A stretch of 62,256 bases of DNA from positions 1 through 62,256 of the forward strand of contig JACAED010000017.1 in the NCBI GenBank assembly GCA_013389025.1, given 5' to 3'. Under the pieces are notes generated by a model. That model made no database searches. It was not told the DNA's origin and saw only the letters and a program-made list of their open reading frames with translations. The number at the start of each line of letters is the position of its first letter. Positions within the stretch are counted from its first letter, which is position 1. The DNA comes from Hydrogenophilaceae bacterium. GTDB lineage: Bacteria > Pseudomonadota > Gammaproteobacteria > Burkholderiales > Thiobacillaceae. Below, in pieces: positions 1 through 9,461 of this stretch. The translations under genes and the position numbers were made by a program.

Positions 1-651
1 ACCAGCGCGGCGGTGAAGGCGCGCGCGGATTGGGTGGTGACCTCTGGCATCGCGGCAAAAATCGTCAAGTATTTGCACGCCCAGGGCAAGAAACTGCTGT
101 GGGCGCCGGATCGCCATCTGGGCAATTATGTCCAGCGCGTGACCGGCGCGGACATGCTGCTCTGGCAAGGCTCCTGCGTCGTGCATGAAGCTTTCAAGGC
201 CGAGGGGCTGAAGACTTTGCGGAAGAAGCATCCCGATGCGGCGGTGCTGGTGCATCCCGAATCTCCGGAAGCAGTGATCGCCATGGCCGACGTGGTGGGA
301 TCGACGACGCAATTGATCGACGCAGTACGCAGGTTGCCCAATCACGAATTCATTATTGCCACCGACAATGGCATTTTCCACAAAATGCGCGCGGCGGCGC
401 CAGGAAAAATCCTGCTGGAAGCGCCTACTGCTGGCGAAGGCGCAACCTGCACGTCCTGCGCGCATTGCCCATGGATGGCCATGAACGGCTTGCGCAAGCT
501 GGCTGCCGTGCTTGAAGCGCCAATTGGAAGCCCTGGGGCAAACGAGATTTTCATCGAGGAAAACATCCGTGCCAAAGCGGCTGTTTCCATCCAGCGCATG
601 CTGGACTTTGCCGCGGCCGAGAAGGCCGGAAGAATCCAGTTGGGGGACTGA
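1..651 (+). CDS. nadA: Quinolinate synthase NadA, 5'-truncated by window edge
   Basis: This is the C-terminal 216 residues of quinolinate synthase, the [4Fe-4S] enzyme that condenses iminoaspartate with dihydroxyacetone phosphate in NAD biosynthesis. The frame is open from base 1 (it reads [16 protein letters not shown]), so the start lies upstream of the window. Visible features are the WQGSC cysteine and the late CTSCAHC cluster, both at positions expected for cluster ligands of this family. About 130-150 N-terminal residues are missing compared with a typical 350-370 aa NadA. The next gene starts 2 bp after the stop, so co-transcription is likely. Confidence 0.96.
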   Translation, partial: TSAAVKARADWVVTSGIAAKIVKYLHAQGKKLLWAPDRHLGNYVQRVTGADMLLWQGSCVVHEAFKAEGLKTLRKKHPDAAVLVHPESPEAVIAMADVVGSTTQLIDAVRRLPNHEFIIATDNGIFHKMRAAAPGKILLEAPTAGEGATCTSCAHCPWMAMNGLRKLAAVLEAPIGSPGANEIFIEENIRAKAAVSIQRMLDFAAAEKAGRIQLGD

Positions 652-652
652 C

Positions 653-1561
653 GTGGCCGGAGCCAGCCTGATTGCATTGATCGATGACATCGCCACGATA
701 CTCGACGATGTCTCCGTGCTGTCCAAGGTGGCAGCCAAGAAAACCGCAGGGGTGCTGGGTGACGACCTGGCGCTCAATGCGCAGCAGGTTGCCGGGATAG
801 CGGCTGACCGTGAATTGCCCGTGGTCTGGGCGGTGGCCAAGGGTTCCTTCATCAACAAGCTGATCCTTGTCCCGGCGGCGCTGGCAATCAGCGCAGTGGC
901 ACCCTGGCTCGTCATGCCCTTGCTGATGGTGGGGGGCGCCTTCCTGTGCTATGAAGGATTCGAGAAACTTGCCCACAAATTCCTGCATGAGGATGCAGAA
1001 GACGAGGCGCATCATGCCGAACTCAAACAGGCGCTCGAAAACCCCGATATCGATCTGGTGGCGCTGGAACAAGACAAGATCAAGGGGGCCGTGCGCACGG
1101 ACTTCATCCTTTCCGCGGAAATCATCGTCATCACGCTGGGCACGGTTGCGGCGGCGCCGTTTCTGACCCGGGTATCGGTGCTGGCCGCCATCGCGGTCAT
1201 CATGACAATAGGCGTATACGGACTGGTGGCCGGCATCGTCAAGCTCGATGACGCGGGTTTGTTTTTATCGCGCAAAACCAATGCGGTTGCCAAGTCTCTC
1301 GGCAGCCTGCTGCTTGCCGCTGCGCCCTGGCTGATGAAGGTCTTGTCGGTGCTGGGCACGGCAGCCATGTTTCTGGTAGGCGGCGGCATTCTTGTCCATG
1401 GCATTCCGGCATTGCATGGCTGGTCGGAAGCCCTGGGCGCGCAGAGCGGTCTGGTTGGCGCCCTGATGCCTGCCTTGGTGGGCATGCTCGCCGGAGTGGT
1501 GGCTGGCGCGCTGGTTCTGACGGGCGTGATGCTGGGCAAGAAGCTCCTCAAAAAATCCTGA
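653..1561 (+). CDS. DUF808 family inner-membrane protein (YedI-like)
   Basis: This 302-aa protein belongs to the DUF808/YedI family, whose function is unknown. The N-terminus ([20 protein letters not shown]) is the family signature, followed by a [20 protein letters not shown]-type segment and several hydrophobic helices between roughly residues 70-115, 160-205 and 215-300. The GTG start at 653 was chosen because it gives the family N-terminus and lies 2 bp after the nadA stop; the frame stays open upstream, but those residues would overlap nadA. The length matches the family (about 300 aa). The 3' end overlaps the convergent gene by 14 bp. Confidence 0.88.
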   Translation: MAGASLIALIDDIATILDDVSVLSKVAAKKTAGVLGDDLALNAQQVAGIAADRELPVVWAVAKGSFINKLILVPAALAISAVAPWLVMPLLMVGGAFLCYEGFEKLAHKFLHEDAEDEAHHAELKQALENPDIDLVALEQDKIKGAVRTDFILSAEIIVITLGTVAAAPFLTRVSVLAAIAVIMTIGVYGLVAGIVKLDDAGLFLSRKTNAVAKSLGSLLLAAAPWLMKVLSVLGTAAMFLVGGGILVHGIPALHGWSEALGAQSGLVGALMPALVGMLAGVVAGALVLTGVMLGKKLLKKS

Positions 1562-2147
1562 GCTTGTTCAATGCCCGGTCATGCTGCCGCGAAAGCAGCA
1601 ATTGTGCGGCAATGCCCCCGCACAGCGCCAGAAACATGTCCCATTGCGTATCCCACACGTCACCCTGGGTGGCTAGAAAGCTGTCGGCATCCGAACCATA
1701 GAGCAGCGCAGCCCACCACTCGATGAATTCATAACTGGCGGAAATGGCCAGCACCACGCAGCACACGATGAAAAACAGCCAGCCGCCGGATTTCAGGGGA
1801 GACAATCGAATCAGGATTTCGCGGGCCAGGATTGCCGGAATGAAGCCCTGGGCCAGGTGGCCGATGCGATCATAGTGGTTGCGAGACAAGTCCAACCAGT
1901 CCTGCATCCAGAAACCCAATGGAACCCGTGCGTAAGTATAGTGACCACCCAGCATGAGGATCAGGCCATGAATGAAAAGGAGGCCATAGAGCAGCATGGT
2001 CAGCGGGAAGGGCCTGCGGGTGAAAATCAGGATGGGCAGGCCGATGATGACGGGCATGACCTCCATCCACCAGGTCAGGCGGTCGAATGGCTGGATACCC
2101 GATACAATCAGGGCCAGCAGCGTGAGAATCAATAGCACGGGCAGCAC
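1548..2147 (-). CDS. YjdF-like DUF2238 inner-membrane protein
   Basis: This 199-aa polytopic membrane protein belongs to the DUF2238 (E. coli YjdF) family, which has no established function. Recognisable family blocks are [13 protein letters not shown] in the middle and [16 protein letters not shown] before the last helix, with about six hydrophobic segments. [12 protein letters not shown] motif sits near the C-terminus, also typical. It runs divergently from lnt, with 32 bp between the two start codons, and overlaps the 3' end of the DUF808 gene. Confidence 0.85.
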   Translation of the reverse strand: MLPVLLILTLLALIVSGIQPFDRLTWWMEVMPVIIGLPILIFTRRPFPLTMLLYGLLFIHGLILMLGGHYTYARVPLGFWMQDWLDLSRNHYDRIGHLAQGFIPAILAREILIRLSPLKSGGWLFFIVCCVVLAISASYEFIEWWAALLYGSDADSFLATQGDVWDTQWDMFLALCGGIAAQLLLSRQHDRALNKLRIF

Positions 2148-2179
2148 CCGAACACTATAAACCGATTAACACCAGCCGT

Positions 2180-3691
2180 ATGCCCCCATTCACTTACCGA
2201 GTCCGACAGGCCCTGTTCTCCGGCCGTTTACGTCATGTCACTGCATTGGGTGCAGGTGCGCTATGCGTGACGGCTTTTGCGCCCATCGGCTGGTGGGCTA
2301 CTGTGTTTGTCAGCCTGTATGTATTGATCCGGCTTTGGGAAAGCGATAGCCCGGGCCAAATGTTTATCGAAGGCTGGTGGTTTGGCCTGGGCCTGTTTGG
2401 GGCAGGCGTGAGCTGGGTGTATGTCAGCATGGCGGTGTATGGCGGCATGTCGTCCTGGCTGGCGGCCATGGCCACCTTGCTGTTCTGTGCGTTTCTTGCG
2501 CTGTTTCCCGCTGCCACGGGCTGGCTGGCGGCAAGAATGTCCAAACCTGGCCCGGGACGCTTGCTGGTGTTCATACCTGCATGTTGGGTGCTGATGGAAT
2601 GGATACGCGGCTGGATTCTTTCCGGCTTTCCATGGCTGGCAATCGGATATGCACAGGTTCCAGATGGCTGGCTGGCGGGTTACGCACCCATTTTTGGTGT
2701 TTATGGATTGAGTGCCTTGAGCCTTTTTGCCGCCGGCGCCCTGGCCTGGCTGTTTCAGCGAGCGTGGATTCCAGGCGCATGGGTCCTGCCGTTTGCATTG
2801 CTTGTCGGTGTGCTGGCTTCGGGCGAGGCGCTCAGGCATATTGAGTGGACCAAACCTGAAGGCCTGCCAGTAACCGTCGCGCTATTGCAGGGAAACATCC
2901 CGCAGGAAATGAAATGGCGTCCCGAGCGGGCCGCGCAAACCCTGGCGGATTATGCCGGCCGGATCGAGTCGAGCCAGGCGAAATTGATCGTGCTGCCGGA
3001 GACAGCGCTGCCGGTTTTCTATTCGCAACTCCCAGCCGCTTACCTGGATGGCATGACACAATTGGCGCGTGAGCGTGGCGCGGACATTCTTGCCGGGGTG
3101 CCGACGGGTGACATCAATGGCGCCTATTTCAACAGTGTGGTGAGTCTCGGCGCTTCCCCCATGCAGTTTTATCACAAGCAGCATCTGGTGGCTTTTGGGG
3201 AGTATGTGCCAAAGGGATTCGACTGGATCGTGAATGTGTTGCACATCCCGCTTTCTGATTTCGAGCGGGGGAGCAAGCATCAGCCACCCATACTTGCGGC
3301 CGGTCAGCGGATCGCCGTGAACATCTGCTACGAGGACGTGTTCGGCCATGAAATCATCCGGGCACTGCCGCAGGCCACGCTGCTGGTGAATGTCACGAAC
3401 GATGCCTGGTTTGGCGACTCGCTGGCGTCCTGGCAACATGCCCAGATGTCGCAGATGCGCGCGCTGGAGACCGGGCGATATATGCTCAGGGCCACGAATA
3501 CCGGCGTGACGGCCATCGTTGATCAAAATGGCTATGTGAAGGCCGTGCTACCAGAGTTCGAGGCGGGAACACTCGAGGGGAAAGTGCAGGGTTACTCGGG
3601 AATGACACCTTATGCCCGCTGGGGAAATTACCCAGTGCTGATTGGCGTGGCGATGCTGTTGCTGATTGGCGCCGTCAGGCAGCGGCCTTGA
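2180..3691 (+). CDS. lnt: Apolipoprotein N-acyltransferase Lnt
   Basis: Lnt transfers the third acyl chain to the N-terminal cysteine of lipoproteins at the periplasmic face of the inner membrane. The 503-aa protein has about six N-terminal transmembrane helices (residues 20-215) and a C-terminal nitrilase domain (230-480). The catalytic triad is visible as Glu274 (VLPETALP), Lys333 (YHKQHLVAFGEYVP) and Cys383 (NICYEDVFG), matching the spacing of the E. coli enzyme. Lnt is often paired with the CorC/YbeX gene, which is absent here; the convergent neighbour, a diguanylate cyclase, overlaps it by 17 bp. Confidence 0.97.
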   Translation: MPPFTYRVRQALFSGRLRHVTALGAGALCVTAFAPIGWWATVFVSLYVLIRLWESDSPGQMFIEGWWFGLGLFGAGVSWVYVSMAVYGGMSSWLAAMATLLFCAFLALFPAATGWLAARMSKPGPGRLLVFIPACWVLMEWIRGWILSGFPWLAIGYAQVPDGWLAGYAPIFGVYGLSALSLFAAGALAWLFQRAWIPGAWVLPFALLVGVLASGEALRHIEWTKPEGLPVTVALLQGNIPQEMKWRPERAAQTLADYAGRIESSQAKLIVLPETALPVFYSQLPAAYLDGMTQLARERGADILAGVPTGDINGAYFNSVVSLGASPMQFYHKQHLVAFGEYVPKGFDWIVNVLHIPLSDFERGSKHQPPILAAGQRIAVNICYEDVFGHEIIRALPQATLLVNVTNDAWFGDSLASWQHAQMSQMRALETGRYMLRATNTGVTAIVDQNGYVKAVLPEFEAGTLEGKVQGYSGMTPYARWGNYPVLIGVAMLLLIGAVRQRP

Positions 3692-5120
3692 TGCGTGTGT
3701 TGTTGCGCCCCGAGCGCTTGGCTTCAAGCAAGGCGGCGTCCGCGCGTGAGAGCGCGGCGTTTTCCTGGGTGTCGTTCTTGCTGTACTCGGAAAGGCCGCC
3801 ACTCCAGGCCAGTTTGTGAGACACCCCGGGAATCAATTCGACCATTTCAGGCATTTTCCCCCTCAGGCGTTCGCAGAGTTCCTGGGCGCGATCCAGCGGC
3901 GTGTAAGGAAAGAGTACACAGAATTCGTCGCCACCAAGCCGGGCAATGAAATCGCTTGAGCGCAGGTTGTCCTTCAATGCCTTGCCGAAAGCGACGATCA
4001 TCTGGTCACCCGCTTCATGGCCAAAGGTGTCGTTGATCTGCTTGAAGTTGTCGATGTCGAGGATGAGCAGGCTGTGTGTCCATCCATCCTTCAATGTCTT
4101 GAACAGCTCGGCCTGTTTTTCTTCAAAACTGCGGCGGTTGTTGACCTGTGACAGATGATCCAGCTTGGCCTGGCTGGTTGCTTCCTTCTGACGGCCAACC
4201 TGTACGTGTGCGATCTTCAGCACTGTTTTCATCGGATTTTCAAACTCCAACAGACTGATCGGATAGTCCGGCCGAAGTTTGTGCTGACGCATGTCATTGA
4301 TCAGGCTCGCCATGATTCTCAGATTGTCGACGACCTTGTTTCTCAGGCTGATCGTGAAGGCCATGACGAAAACCGCAATGACCATGCTCAGCAATATCCA
4401 GAAGAACAGGTAGGGCAGGACCAGTTCGAAGGTGGCCGAAGTATTGCGCCAGACGGCAATTTTCCACGGTGTACCAGATAGGGTAATGATGGTTGCGGGC
4501 GTGGTGTTCTTGATTGCCTGGTTGCCCCGTCTGATCAATACCGAGGTTTCCGTAGCCTGCGACTGAAGAAGCTCAGCGTATGCGCCGGCAGCGGGAAGCG
4601 GCAAGGTTTCGAACAGGATTTGCAGTTGCGGCACGCCTTGCTCCAGAACCACGAAACCGAGTCTTTTCCCCTGTGCGTTGACGACAGGTTGCGAAACGGC
4701 CAGGCTGAATGTGGCAGCTGCGGCAGCACTGTTTTGACGGGCCGCACGCTCGACCAGGCGACGAGTCCCGCCCGAGAGAAAACCCGGCAGAAGGTCCGCG
4801 CTTTGTCCCTCCTGAACAAAATACAGTGTGGCTTCTCGATTGAGCGCATACAGATTGACTGCCTGAGACCGGCAAGCATCGCTGTTGCCCGCTTCGAAAC
4901 AGGCCAGGGTTTGAGGATGGGCGGCAATCGCTTCGACTGAAAGCCTGAGAGATTCCGCAAGATATTCGATCTGCGTGGCCATGGCCGGTTTCTGCATTGT
5001 TGCAGTGTCCAGGTCATCCTTTTCGCGGGTCATGTAAACCAGCAGTACAGCCAAAGCGGCGATCGCCGACAGTATGACTGTCAGCATGGCACCGTATCGG
5101 GTCACTGATGGACGTTTCAT
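3675..5120 (-). CDS. Membrane-anchored diguanylate cyclase (GGDEF)
   Basis: This 481-aa signalling enzyme should make c-di-GMP. It has an N-terminal membrane helix (about 10-30), a roughly 200-residue periplasmic sensor region of no recognised family, a second helix (about 233-257), a short linker and a C-terminal GGDEF domain. The active-site motif GGDEF is intact at 396-400. An RxxD inhibitory site (RSSD, 387-390) lies five residues upstream, so feedback inhibition by product is likely. The ligand is unknown. It stands alone on the minus strand, tail-to-tail with lnt. The only HD-GYP phosphodiesterase in the window is RpfG, 17 kb away. Confidence 0.93.
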   Translation of the reverse strand: MKRPSVTRYGAMLTVILSAIAALAVLLVYMTREKDDLDTATMQKPAMATQIEYLAESLRLSVEAIAAHPQTLACFEAGNSDACRSQAVNLYALNREATLYFVQEGQSADLLPGFLSGGTRRLVERAARQNSAAAAATFSLAVSQPVVNAQGKRLGFVVLEQGVPQLQILFETLPLPAAGAYAELLQSQATETSVLIRRGNQAIKNTTPATIITLSGTPWKIAVWRNTSATFELVLPYLFFWILLSMVIAVFVMAFTISLRNKVVDNLRIMASLINDMRQHKLRPDYPISLLEFENPMKTVLKIAHVQVGRQKEATSQAKLDHLSQVNNRRSFEEKQAELFKTLKDGWTHSLLILDIDNFKQINDTFGHEAGDQMIVAFGKALKDNLRSSDFIARLGGDEFCVLFPYTPLDRAQELCERLRGKMPEMVELIPGVSHKLAWSGGLSEYSKNDTQENAALSRADAALLEAKRSGRNNTRIKAAA

Positions 5121-5300
5121 CTTTAATCTTCAAATGGAAATGCCCGTGCACAGGGCCTCCCCAGTACGCTCCGCAAACTGTTTTCGGGTTGATTTCTGGT
5201 CAGGGTGAGGCATAAAGTAGCAATCTCCATGCCTCGGTATTTTCCGGCTATCGGAAGCGTAGACAGATGTTATTGCCAGATTGATGTGCCTGAAAGCAGG

Positions 5301-5759
5301 CTACAGCTTGCCGGTACTGCCGAAACCGGCGTCACCTCTATGGCTTTGCGCGAAGCTTTCAACAACCGTCAGGTCAACCTGAATGACCGGCACAACCACC
5401 AATTGGGCAAGCCTTTCCATGGGTTGCAGCACAAAACTGGAATGGCCGCGATTCCAGCATGAAATCATCAGTTCACCCTGATAGTCCGAGTCAATCAGTC
5501 CGACCAGATTGCCGAGCACGATGCCATATTTGTGGCCCAACCCAGAGCGGGGAAGAATCAGCGCAGCATAACCGGGGTCACCCAGATGGATCGCCATGCC
5601 GGTGGGGATCAACTGGGTATCGCCAGGATTCAATGTGATTGGTGAATCGATGCATGCCCGCAAATCCAGGCCGGCAGAACCGGAAGTGGCGTAATGAGGC
5701 AGCTGGTGACGAATTTTTTCGTTAAGGATTTTGATTTCCAGTTTCATGGGTGACGACAT
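5301..5759 (-). CDS. dut: dUTP pyrophosphatase
   Basis: Dut hydrolyses dUTP to dUMP and pyrophosphate, keeping uracil out of DNA and supplying dTMP precursor. The 152-aa protein shows all five trimeric dUTPase motifs: [25 protein letters not shown], a Met-Glu-Arg motif and the glycine-rich C-terminal [10 protein letters not shown] that closes over the active site. A start four codons downstream (MKLEIKIL) would resemble E. coli Dut more closely. It lies 20 bp downstream of coaBC on the same strand, the classic dfp-dut arrangement of proteobacteria. Confidence 0.97.
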   Translation of the reverse strand: MSSPMKLEIKILNEKIRHQLPHYATSGSAGLDLRACIDSPITLNPGDTQLIPTGMAIHLGDPGYAALILPRSGLGHKYGIVLGNLVGLIDSDYQGELMISCWNRGHSSFVLQPMERLAQLVVVPVIQVDLTVVESFAQSHRGDAGFGSTGKL

Positions 5760-5779
5760 TTCGACAAAATGAGCAAATC

Positions 5780-6982
5780 TTAGCCAATCAGGCTTTGGGC
5801 ATGCCGAAGTAACAGGCGAGCCTGAACCAGCTTGTCGGCAACTGGTAATGGATGCGATCCCTGCTCATCCAGAATCAGTAATTCCGCTGCATCCTGTCCT
5901 ATCGAATTCTGGATCAGATTGGCGACCAGCATCGGCAGCTTTTTGTTTTTTCTTTTGATTTCTGCATTGACTGCCAGGTTTTCCGATTCTGCTGCGAATC
6001 CGATACAAAACGGCGGGGACGGCAACGAGGTGACCGAGGCAAGTATGTCCACGTTGGGAACCAGTTCAAGGGTCAGTGATGCTGAATCTTTCTTGATTTT
6101 CCGCGCGGCGGGTTTGGCGGGACGAAAATCCGCGACAGCGGCGACGGAAATGAAAATACTGGCATCCCTGACATGCGAAAAAACAGCATCCAGCATGTCC
6201 TTTGCGGTCGTTACATTGATTCTTTCGACACCCGATGGCGCATCAAGACAGACTGGGCCGGATATGAGCAAGACCCTGGCGCCTGCTTCTCTCGCTGCCT
6301 GGGCAAGCGCATAACCCATCTTGCCGGAACTCAGGTTGCTCATTCCGCGTACCGGATCCACTGGCTCGAATGTCGGCCCGGCCGTGATCAATACGGTTCT
6401 TCCTGCAAGTGGCTTGGGGCCGAGCAGGATGTCCACGGCATCCAGTATCGCGGCGGGTTCACTCATGCGTCCAAGACCGGTTTCACCGCAAGCCTGTTCG
6501 CCTGCATCCGGCCCGATGATCTTGATGCCGTCCACGCGCAATTGCTCAAGATTACGTTGTGTCGCGGCTTTGCTCCACATTTCATGGTTCATCGCAGGGG
6601 CGATGGCCAAAGGACAGGTGCGCGCGAGACAAAGCGCGGAAAGCAGATCGTCGGCGCGGCCTTGTGCCAGTTTTGCGATGAAGTCGGCGGAAGCGGGGTC
6701 AACCACAATCAAATCGGCGTGGCGGCTGGCATGAATGTGGTCCATGCCATTTCCGGCTGTGCCCCATAAACTGGTCAATACCGGCCGGCCAGAGAGTGCC
6801 TGCAAAGTGGCCGGGCCGACGAAGTGCATGGCTGCATCCGTCATCACGGCTTGCACTCCATATCCGGCCTTGACCCACAGGCGTGCCAGCTCCGCTGCCT
6901 TGTAGGCCGCCACGCCTCCGGTTATGCCGAGAATGATGGTTTTGCCTTGTGTGTCAGGCATGGCGCAAAATTGCATCCGCAC
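5780..6982 (-). CDS. coaBC: Bifunctional phosphopantothenoylcysteine decarboxylase/synthetase CoaBC
   Basis: CoaBC (Dfp) carries out two steps of coenzyme A synthesis: CTP-dependent coupling of cysteine to 4'-phosphopantothenate, then FMN-dependent decarboxylation. The N-terminal flavoprotein half has [11 protein letters not shown], the catalytic His82 region (MDHI), the PAMNHEMW motif with Asn132, and Cys165 in [10 protein letters not shown]. The synthetase half (from about 195) has the [14 protein letters not shown] binding loop and a KIKK lysine motif at 295-298. Length is 400 aa from the first Met; a start at 6961 ([12 protein letters not shown]) is equally plausible. It is divergent from radC and followed by dut. 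Confidence 0.97.
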   Translation of the reverse strand: MRMQFCAMPDTQGKTIILGITGGVAAYKAAELARLWVKAGYGVQAVMTDAAMHFVGPATLQALSGRPVLTSLWGTAGNGMDHIHASRHADLIVVDPASADFIAKLAQGRADDLLSALCLARTCPLAIAPAMNHEMWSKAATQRNLEQLRVDGIKIIGPDAGEQACGETGLGRMSEPAAILDAVDILLGPKPLAGRTVLITAGPTFEPVDPVRGMSNLSSGKMGYALAQAAREAGARVLLISGPVCLDAPSGVERINVTTAKDMLDAVFSHVRDASIFISVAAVADFRPAKPAARKIKKDSASLTLELVPNVDILASVTSLPSPPFCIGFAAESENLAVNAEIKRKNKKLPMLVANLIQNSIGQDAAELLILDEQGSHPLPVADKLVQARLLLRHAQSLIG

Positions 6983-7018
6983 AGATAAATAAGGCGATTC
7001 TACGGGAGGGCAGAAGAA

Positions 7019-7693
7019 ATGGCGATTCGGGACTGGCCGGCCGATGCGAGGCCACGTGAAAAACTGCTCGAGCGCGGGGCGGAAAGCTTGAGCGATGCCG
7101 AGTTGCTGGCAATCTTCCTGCGGACGGGGGTGACAGGGAAAAGCGCCGTGGACATGGCGCGAGAACTCCTTGAAAGGTTTGGCGGCCTGTCAAAGCTGTG
7201 CCTCGCCAGCCAACAGGAGATTTGCGATGCGCCGGGGCTGGGACCGGCCAAATACGCCCAACTGAAGGCCGTCATGGAAATGGCCCGGCGTGCGCTGGTG
7301 GAGGACATGAAAAACGGCGATGCGCTTTCCTCGCCCGGCGCGGTGCGACGTTATTTGCGCCTGCTTTTGAAAGACAAACCACACGAGGAATTCTGGGCGG
7401 TTTTTCTGGATGCCCAGAACCGGGTGATTCTCGCCGAAATGCTGTTTCGCGGCACGCTCACCCAGACCAGCGTCTATCCGCGCGAAGTGGTCAAAAGGAC
7501 GCTGGCGCTAAATGCTGCCGGGATCATTCTGGCGCACAACCATCCTTCGGGTGTGGCCGAGCCCAGCCCAGCCGACCGGTTGCTGACCCAAACCCTCAAG
7601 CAGGCGCTGGCCCTGGTCGACGTGCGGGTGCTGGATCACTTCGTCGTGGCGGGGGCGGGCGGGATGTCATTTGCGGAGGCGGGATTGCTGTGA
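7019..7693 (+). CDS. radC: RadC/YicR family JAB-domain protein
   Basis: This 224-aa protein of the RadC (DUF2466) family has an N-terminal helix-hairpin-helix-like region (about 1-95; [12 protein letters not shown]) and a C-terminal JAB/MPN metalloprotease-like domain. The metal-binding motif HNHPSG is at 173-178 with Asp186 downstream, so the site is intact. The original role in DNA repair has been questioned and the true function is uncertain. It is divergent from coaBC (36 bp between starts) and followed by rpmB-rpmG, a conserved radC-rpmB-rpmG order in proteobacteria. Confidence 0.93.
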   Translation: MAIRDWPADARPREKLLERGAESLSDAELLAIFLRTGVTGKSAVDMARELLERFGGLSKLCLASQQEICDAPGLGPAKYAQLKAVMEMARRALVEDMKNGDALSSPGAVRRYLRLLLKDKPHEEFWAVFLDAQNRVILAEMLFRGTLTQTSVYPREVVKRTLALNAAGIILAHNHPSGVAEPSPADRLLTQTLKQALALVDVRVLDHFVVAGAGGMSFAEAGLL

Positions 7694-7694
7694 T

Positions 7695-7724
7695 TTGCGC
7701 ATCGCGTGGATTTCATGGTATAAA
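7695..7724 (+). promoter_or_regulatory. Candidate sigma-70 promoter for rpmB-rpmG
   Basis: The -10 box TATAAA lies at 7719-7724 and is preceded by TGG, giving an extended -10 (TG-N-TATAAA). A weak -35 (TTGCGC, 7695-7700) is 18 bp upstream. The element sits in the 64-bp gap between radC and rpmB, about 34 bp before the rpmB start. Assigned from motif and position only. Confidence 0.45.
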
Positions 7725-7757
7725 TCTCGCTTTTCCGAAATCGATTTGGAGCGCATT

Positions 7758-7994
7758 ATGGCTCGCGTATGCCAGATAACGGGCAAAAGGCCCATGGTCG
7801 GGAACAACGTTTCCCATGCCAACAACAAAACCAAGCGCCGGTTTCTACCCAATTTGCAGAACCGCCGTCTGTGGGTCGAAAGCGAAAACCGCTTTGTGAC
7901 CCTGCGTCTCACCAATGCGGCGCTCCGCACCATCGACAAGAAGGGCATCGATGCCGTTCTCGCCGACTTGCGCGCGCGTGGCGAAAAAATCTGA
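7758..7994 (+). CDS. rpmB: 50S ribosomal protein L28
   Basis: This 78-aa basic protein is bL28 of the large ribosomal subunit. It begins [20 protein letters not shown] and has the usual [10 protein letters not shown] and [15 protein letters not shown] segments. It is full length for the Cys-containing proteobacterial form. The ATG at 7758 follows a GGAG-containing ribosome-binding site. It forms a two-gene operon with rpmG, whose start is 10 bp after the rpmB stop. Confidence 0.98.
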   Translation: MARVCQITGKRPMVGNNVSHANNKTKRRFLPNLQNRRLWVESENRFVTLRLTNAALRTIDKKGIDAVLADLRARGEKI

Positions 7995-8004
7995 GGGCTG
8001 AATC

Positions 8005-8172
8005 ATGGCAAAGGGCGGACGCGAAAAAATCAAGCTGGAATCCACCGAGGGTACCGGCCATTTCTACACCACGACCAAGAACAAGAAAACCATGCCCGGC
8101 AAGATGGAGATCATGAAATTCGATCCCAAGGCCCGCAAGCATGTGATGTACAAGGAAACCAAGCTGAAGTAA
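8005..8172 (+). CDS. rpmG: 50S ribosomal protein L33
   Basis: This 55-aa protein is bL33 ([20 protein letters not shown], then [10 protein letters not shown] and [18 protein letters not shown]). It lacks the zinc-ribbon cysteines, so it is the zinc-independent form. It is the last gene of the rpmB-rpmG operon, with a hairpin terminator 24 bp after the stop. Confidence 0.98.
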   Translation: MAKGGREKIKLESTEGTGHFYTTTKNKKTMPGKMEIMKFDPKARKHVMYKETKLK

Positions 8173-8195
8173 TTCGTTTGAGGCTTGCAGACATG

Positions 8196-8221
8196 AAAAA
8201 CCCGCCGATTGACGGGTTTTT
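8196..8221. terminator. Bidirectional intrinsic terminator after rpmG
   Basis: A 9-bp perfect stem (AAAAACCCG / CGGGTTTTT) with an 8-nt loop has A-rich and T-rich flanks on both sides. It can end rpmBG transcription on the plus strand and the convergent desaturase transcript on the minus strand. Confidence 0.85.
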
Positions 8222-8239
8222 CATTGGCGTGGCAGCGCT

Positions 8240-9400
8240 TCAGGCATAGCTTTTCAGCCGCAACGAGAACTCCCTCAAAGCCTCGATGCCGCTGGTTTCG
8301 GCGCGCTGGCACCAATCCTGTAGCTTGCCGACAAGTTGTTCCTTGGTCAGGGTGGAACGACCCCAGATCTCAACCAGTTCCTGGCGCATTTGATAAAGCT
8401 TGGCAAGCCGGTCGTTCCTTGCCAGTGCCGTGTCGATCGCGGCCTTTTGTTCCTGTCGCAAAGCGGCGGGCTCGATGTGCAGCCATTCGCGCAATTTGCC
8501 GACATTCATCCCCTGTGGCAGGTGGTCCTTGAATTGTTTGTTCATGAGCCTGGCATAACGGGTCATGACATCGTAACGGTGCGTGATGACCGATTGAAGC
8601 ACGGAGAGGTCAACCATGGGTTTGGTCGGCTGCCAGCGCACCACGGGGGCGATTTTGCGAACCCTGGCGAGACCGATTGCCTGCAGAACGCGGATATAGA
8701 GCCAGCCGATATCGAATTCATACCACTTGTTGGATAAGCGCGCGCTGGTGCCGTAGGCGTGATGGTTGTTGTGCAGTTCCTCGCCGCCGATGAGGATGCC
8801 CCAAGGAACGATGTTGGTGGATGCATCCTCGCACTTGAAGTTGCGATAACCCCAGTAGTGGCCCACGCCGTTGATGATGCCGGCAGCGGTAACCGGAATC
8901 CATGCCATTTGCACGGCCCAGATTGTCAGCCCGATGGGCCCGAATAGCGCGACGTCGATCAGCAGCATGAGCACGATCCCCTTGCCGGAATGAGGAGTGT
9001 AGAGCTTGCGTTCAAGCCAGTCATCCGGCGTGCCGTGACCGTATTTTTCCAGGGTTTCCGGGTTTTTGGCTTCGGCGCGATACAGTTCGGCGCCTTCGAG
9101 CAGTACTTTCTTCAACCCCAGTATTTGCGGGCTGTGCGGATCCTCCGGCGTTTCGCACTTGGCGTGGTGCTTGCGATGAATGGCAGCCCAGGCCTTGGTG
9201 ACCATGCCGGTGGTCAGCCACAGCCAGAAACGGAAAAAATGGCTGACGACGGGATTCAGGTCGAGTGCGCGGTGTGCCTGATGACGGTGTAAAAAAATGG
9301 TGACCGATGCAATGGTGATGTGGGTCAAGACCAGGGTGATCAACACATACTGCCACCAGGGAAGGTTCCACCAGGGCAGGTCGAAAAGAGATAAGAACAT
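8240..9400 (-). CDS. Membrane fatty acid desaturase (acyl-CoA/acyl-lipid delta-9 type)
   Basis: This 386-aa integral membrane di-iron desaturase should introduce a cis double bond into acyl chains, adjusting membrane fluidity. The three histidine boxes are intact: HRHQAH (38-43), HRKHH (75-79) and ELHNNHH (208-214), set among hydrophobic helices. The C-terminal 130 residues form a charged helical extension. It is transcribed alone, ending at the shared terminator with rpmG. Electron donor and substrate (CoA, ACP or phospholipid) cannot be read from the sequence. Confidence 0.92.
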   Translation of the reverse strand: MFLSLFDLPWWNLPWWQYVLITLVLTHITIASVTIFLHRHQAHRALDLNPVVSHFFRFWLWLTTGMVTKAWAAIHRKHHAKCETPEDPHSPQILGLKKVLLEGAELYRAEAKNPETLEKYGHGTPDDWLERKLYTPHSGKGIVLMLLIDVALFGPIGLTIWAVQMAWIPVTAAGIINGVGHYWGYRNFKCEDASTNIVPWGILIGGEELHNNHHAYGTSARLSNKWYEFDIGWLYIRVLQAIGLARVRKIAPVVRWQPTKPMVDLSVLQSVITHRYDVMTRYARLMNKQFKDHLPQGMNVGKLREWLHIEPAALRQEQKAAIDTALARNDRLAKLYQMRQELVEIWGRSTLTKEQLVGKLQDWCQRAETSGIEALREFSLRLKSYA

Positions 9401-9461
9401 GCAGTTTGTCCTGTAAAGCAGACTTGGAAGTCTGGATATTATGAGGCAGTTGCCTTATAAA

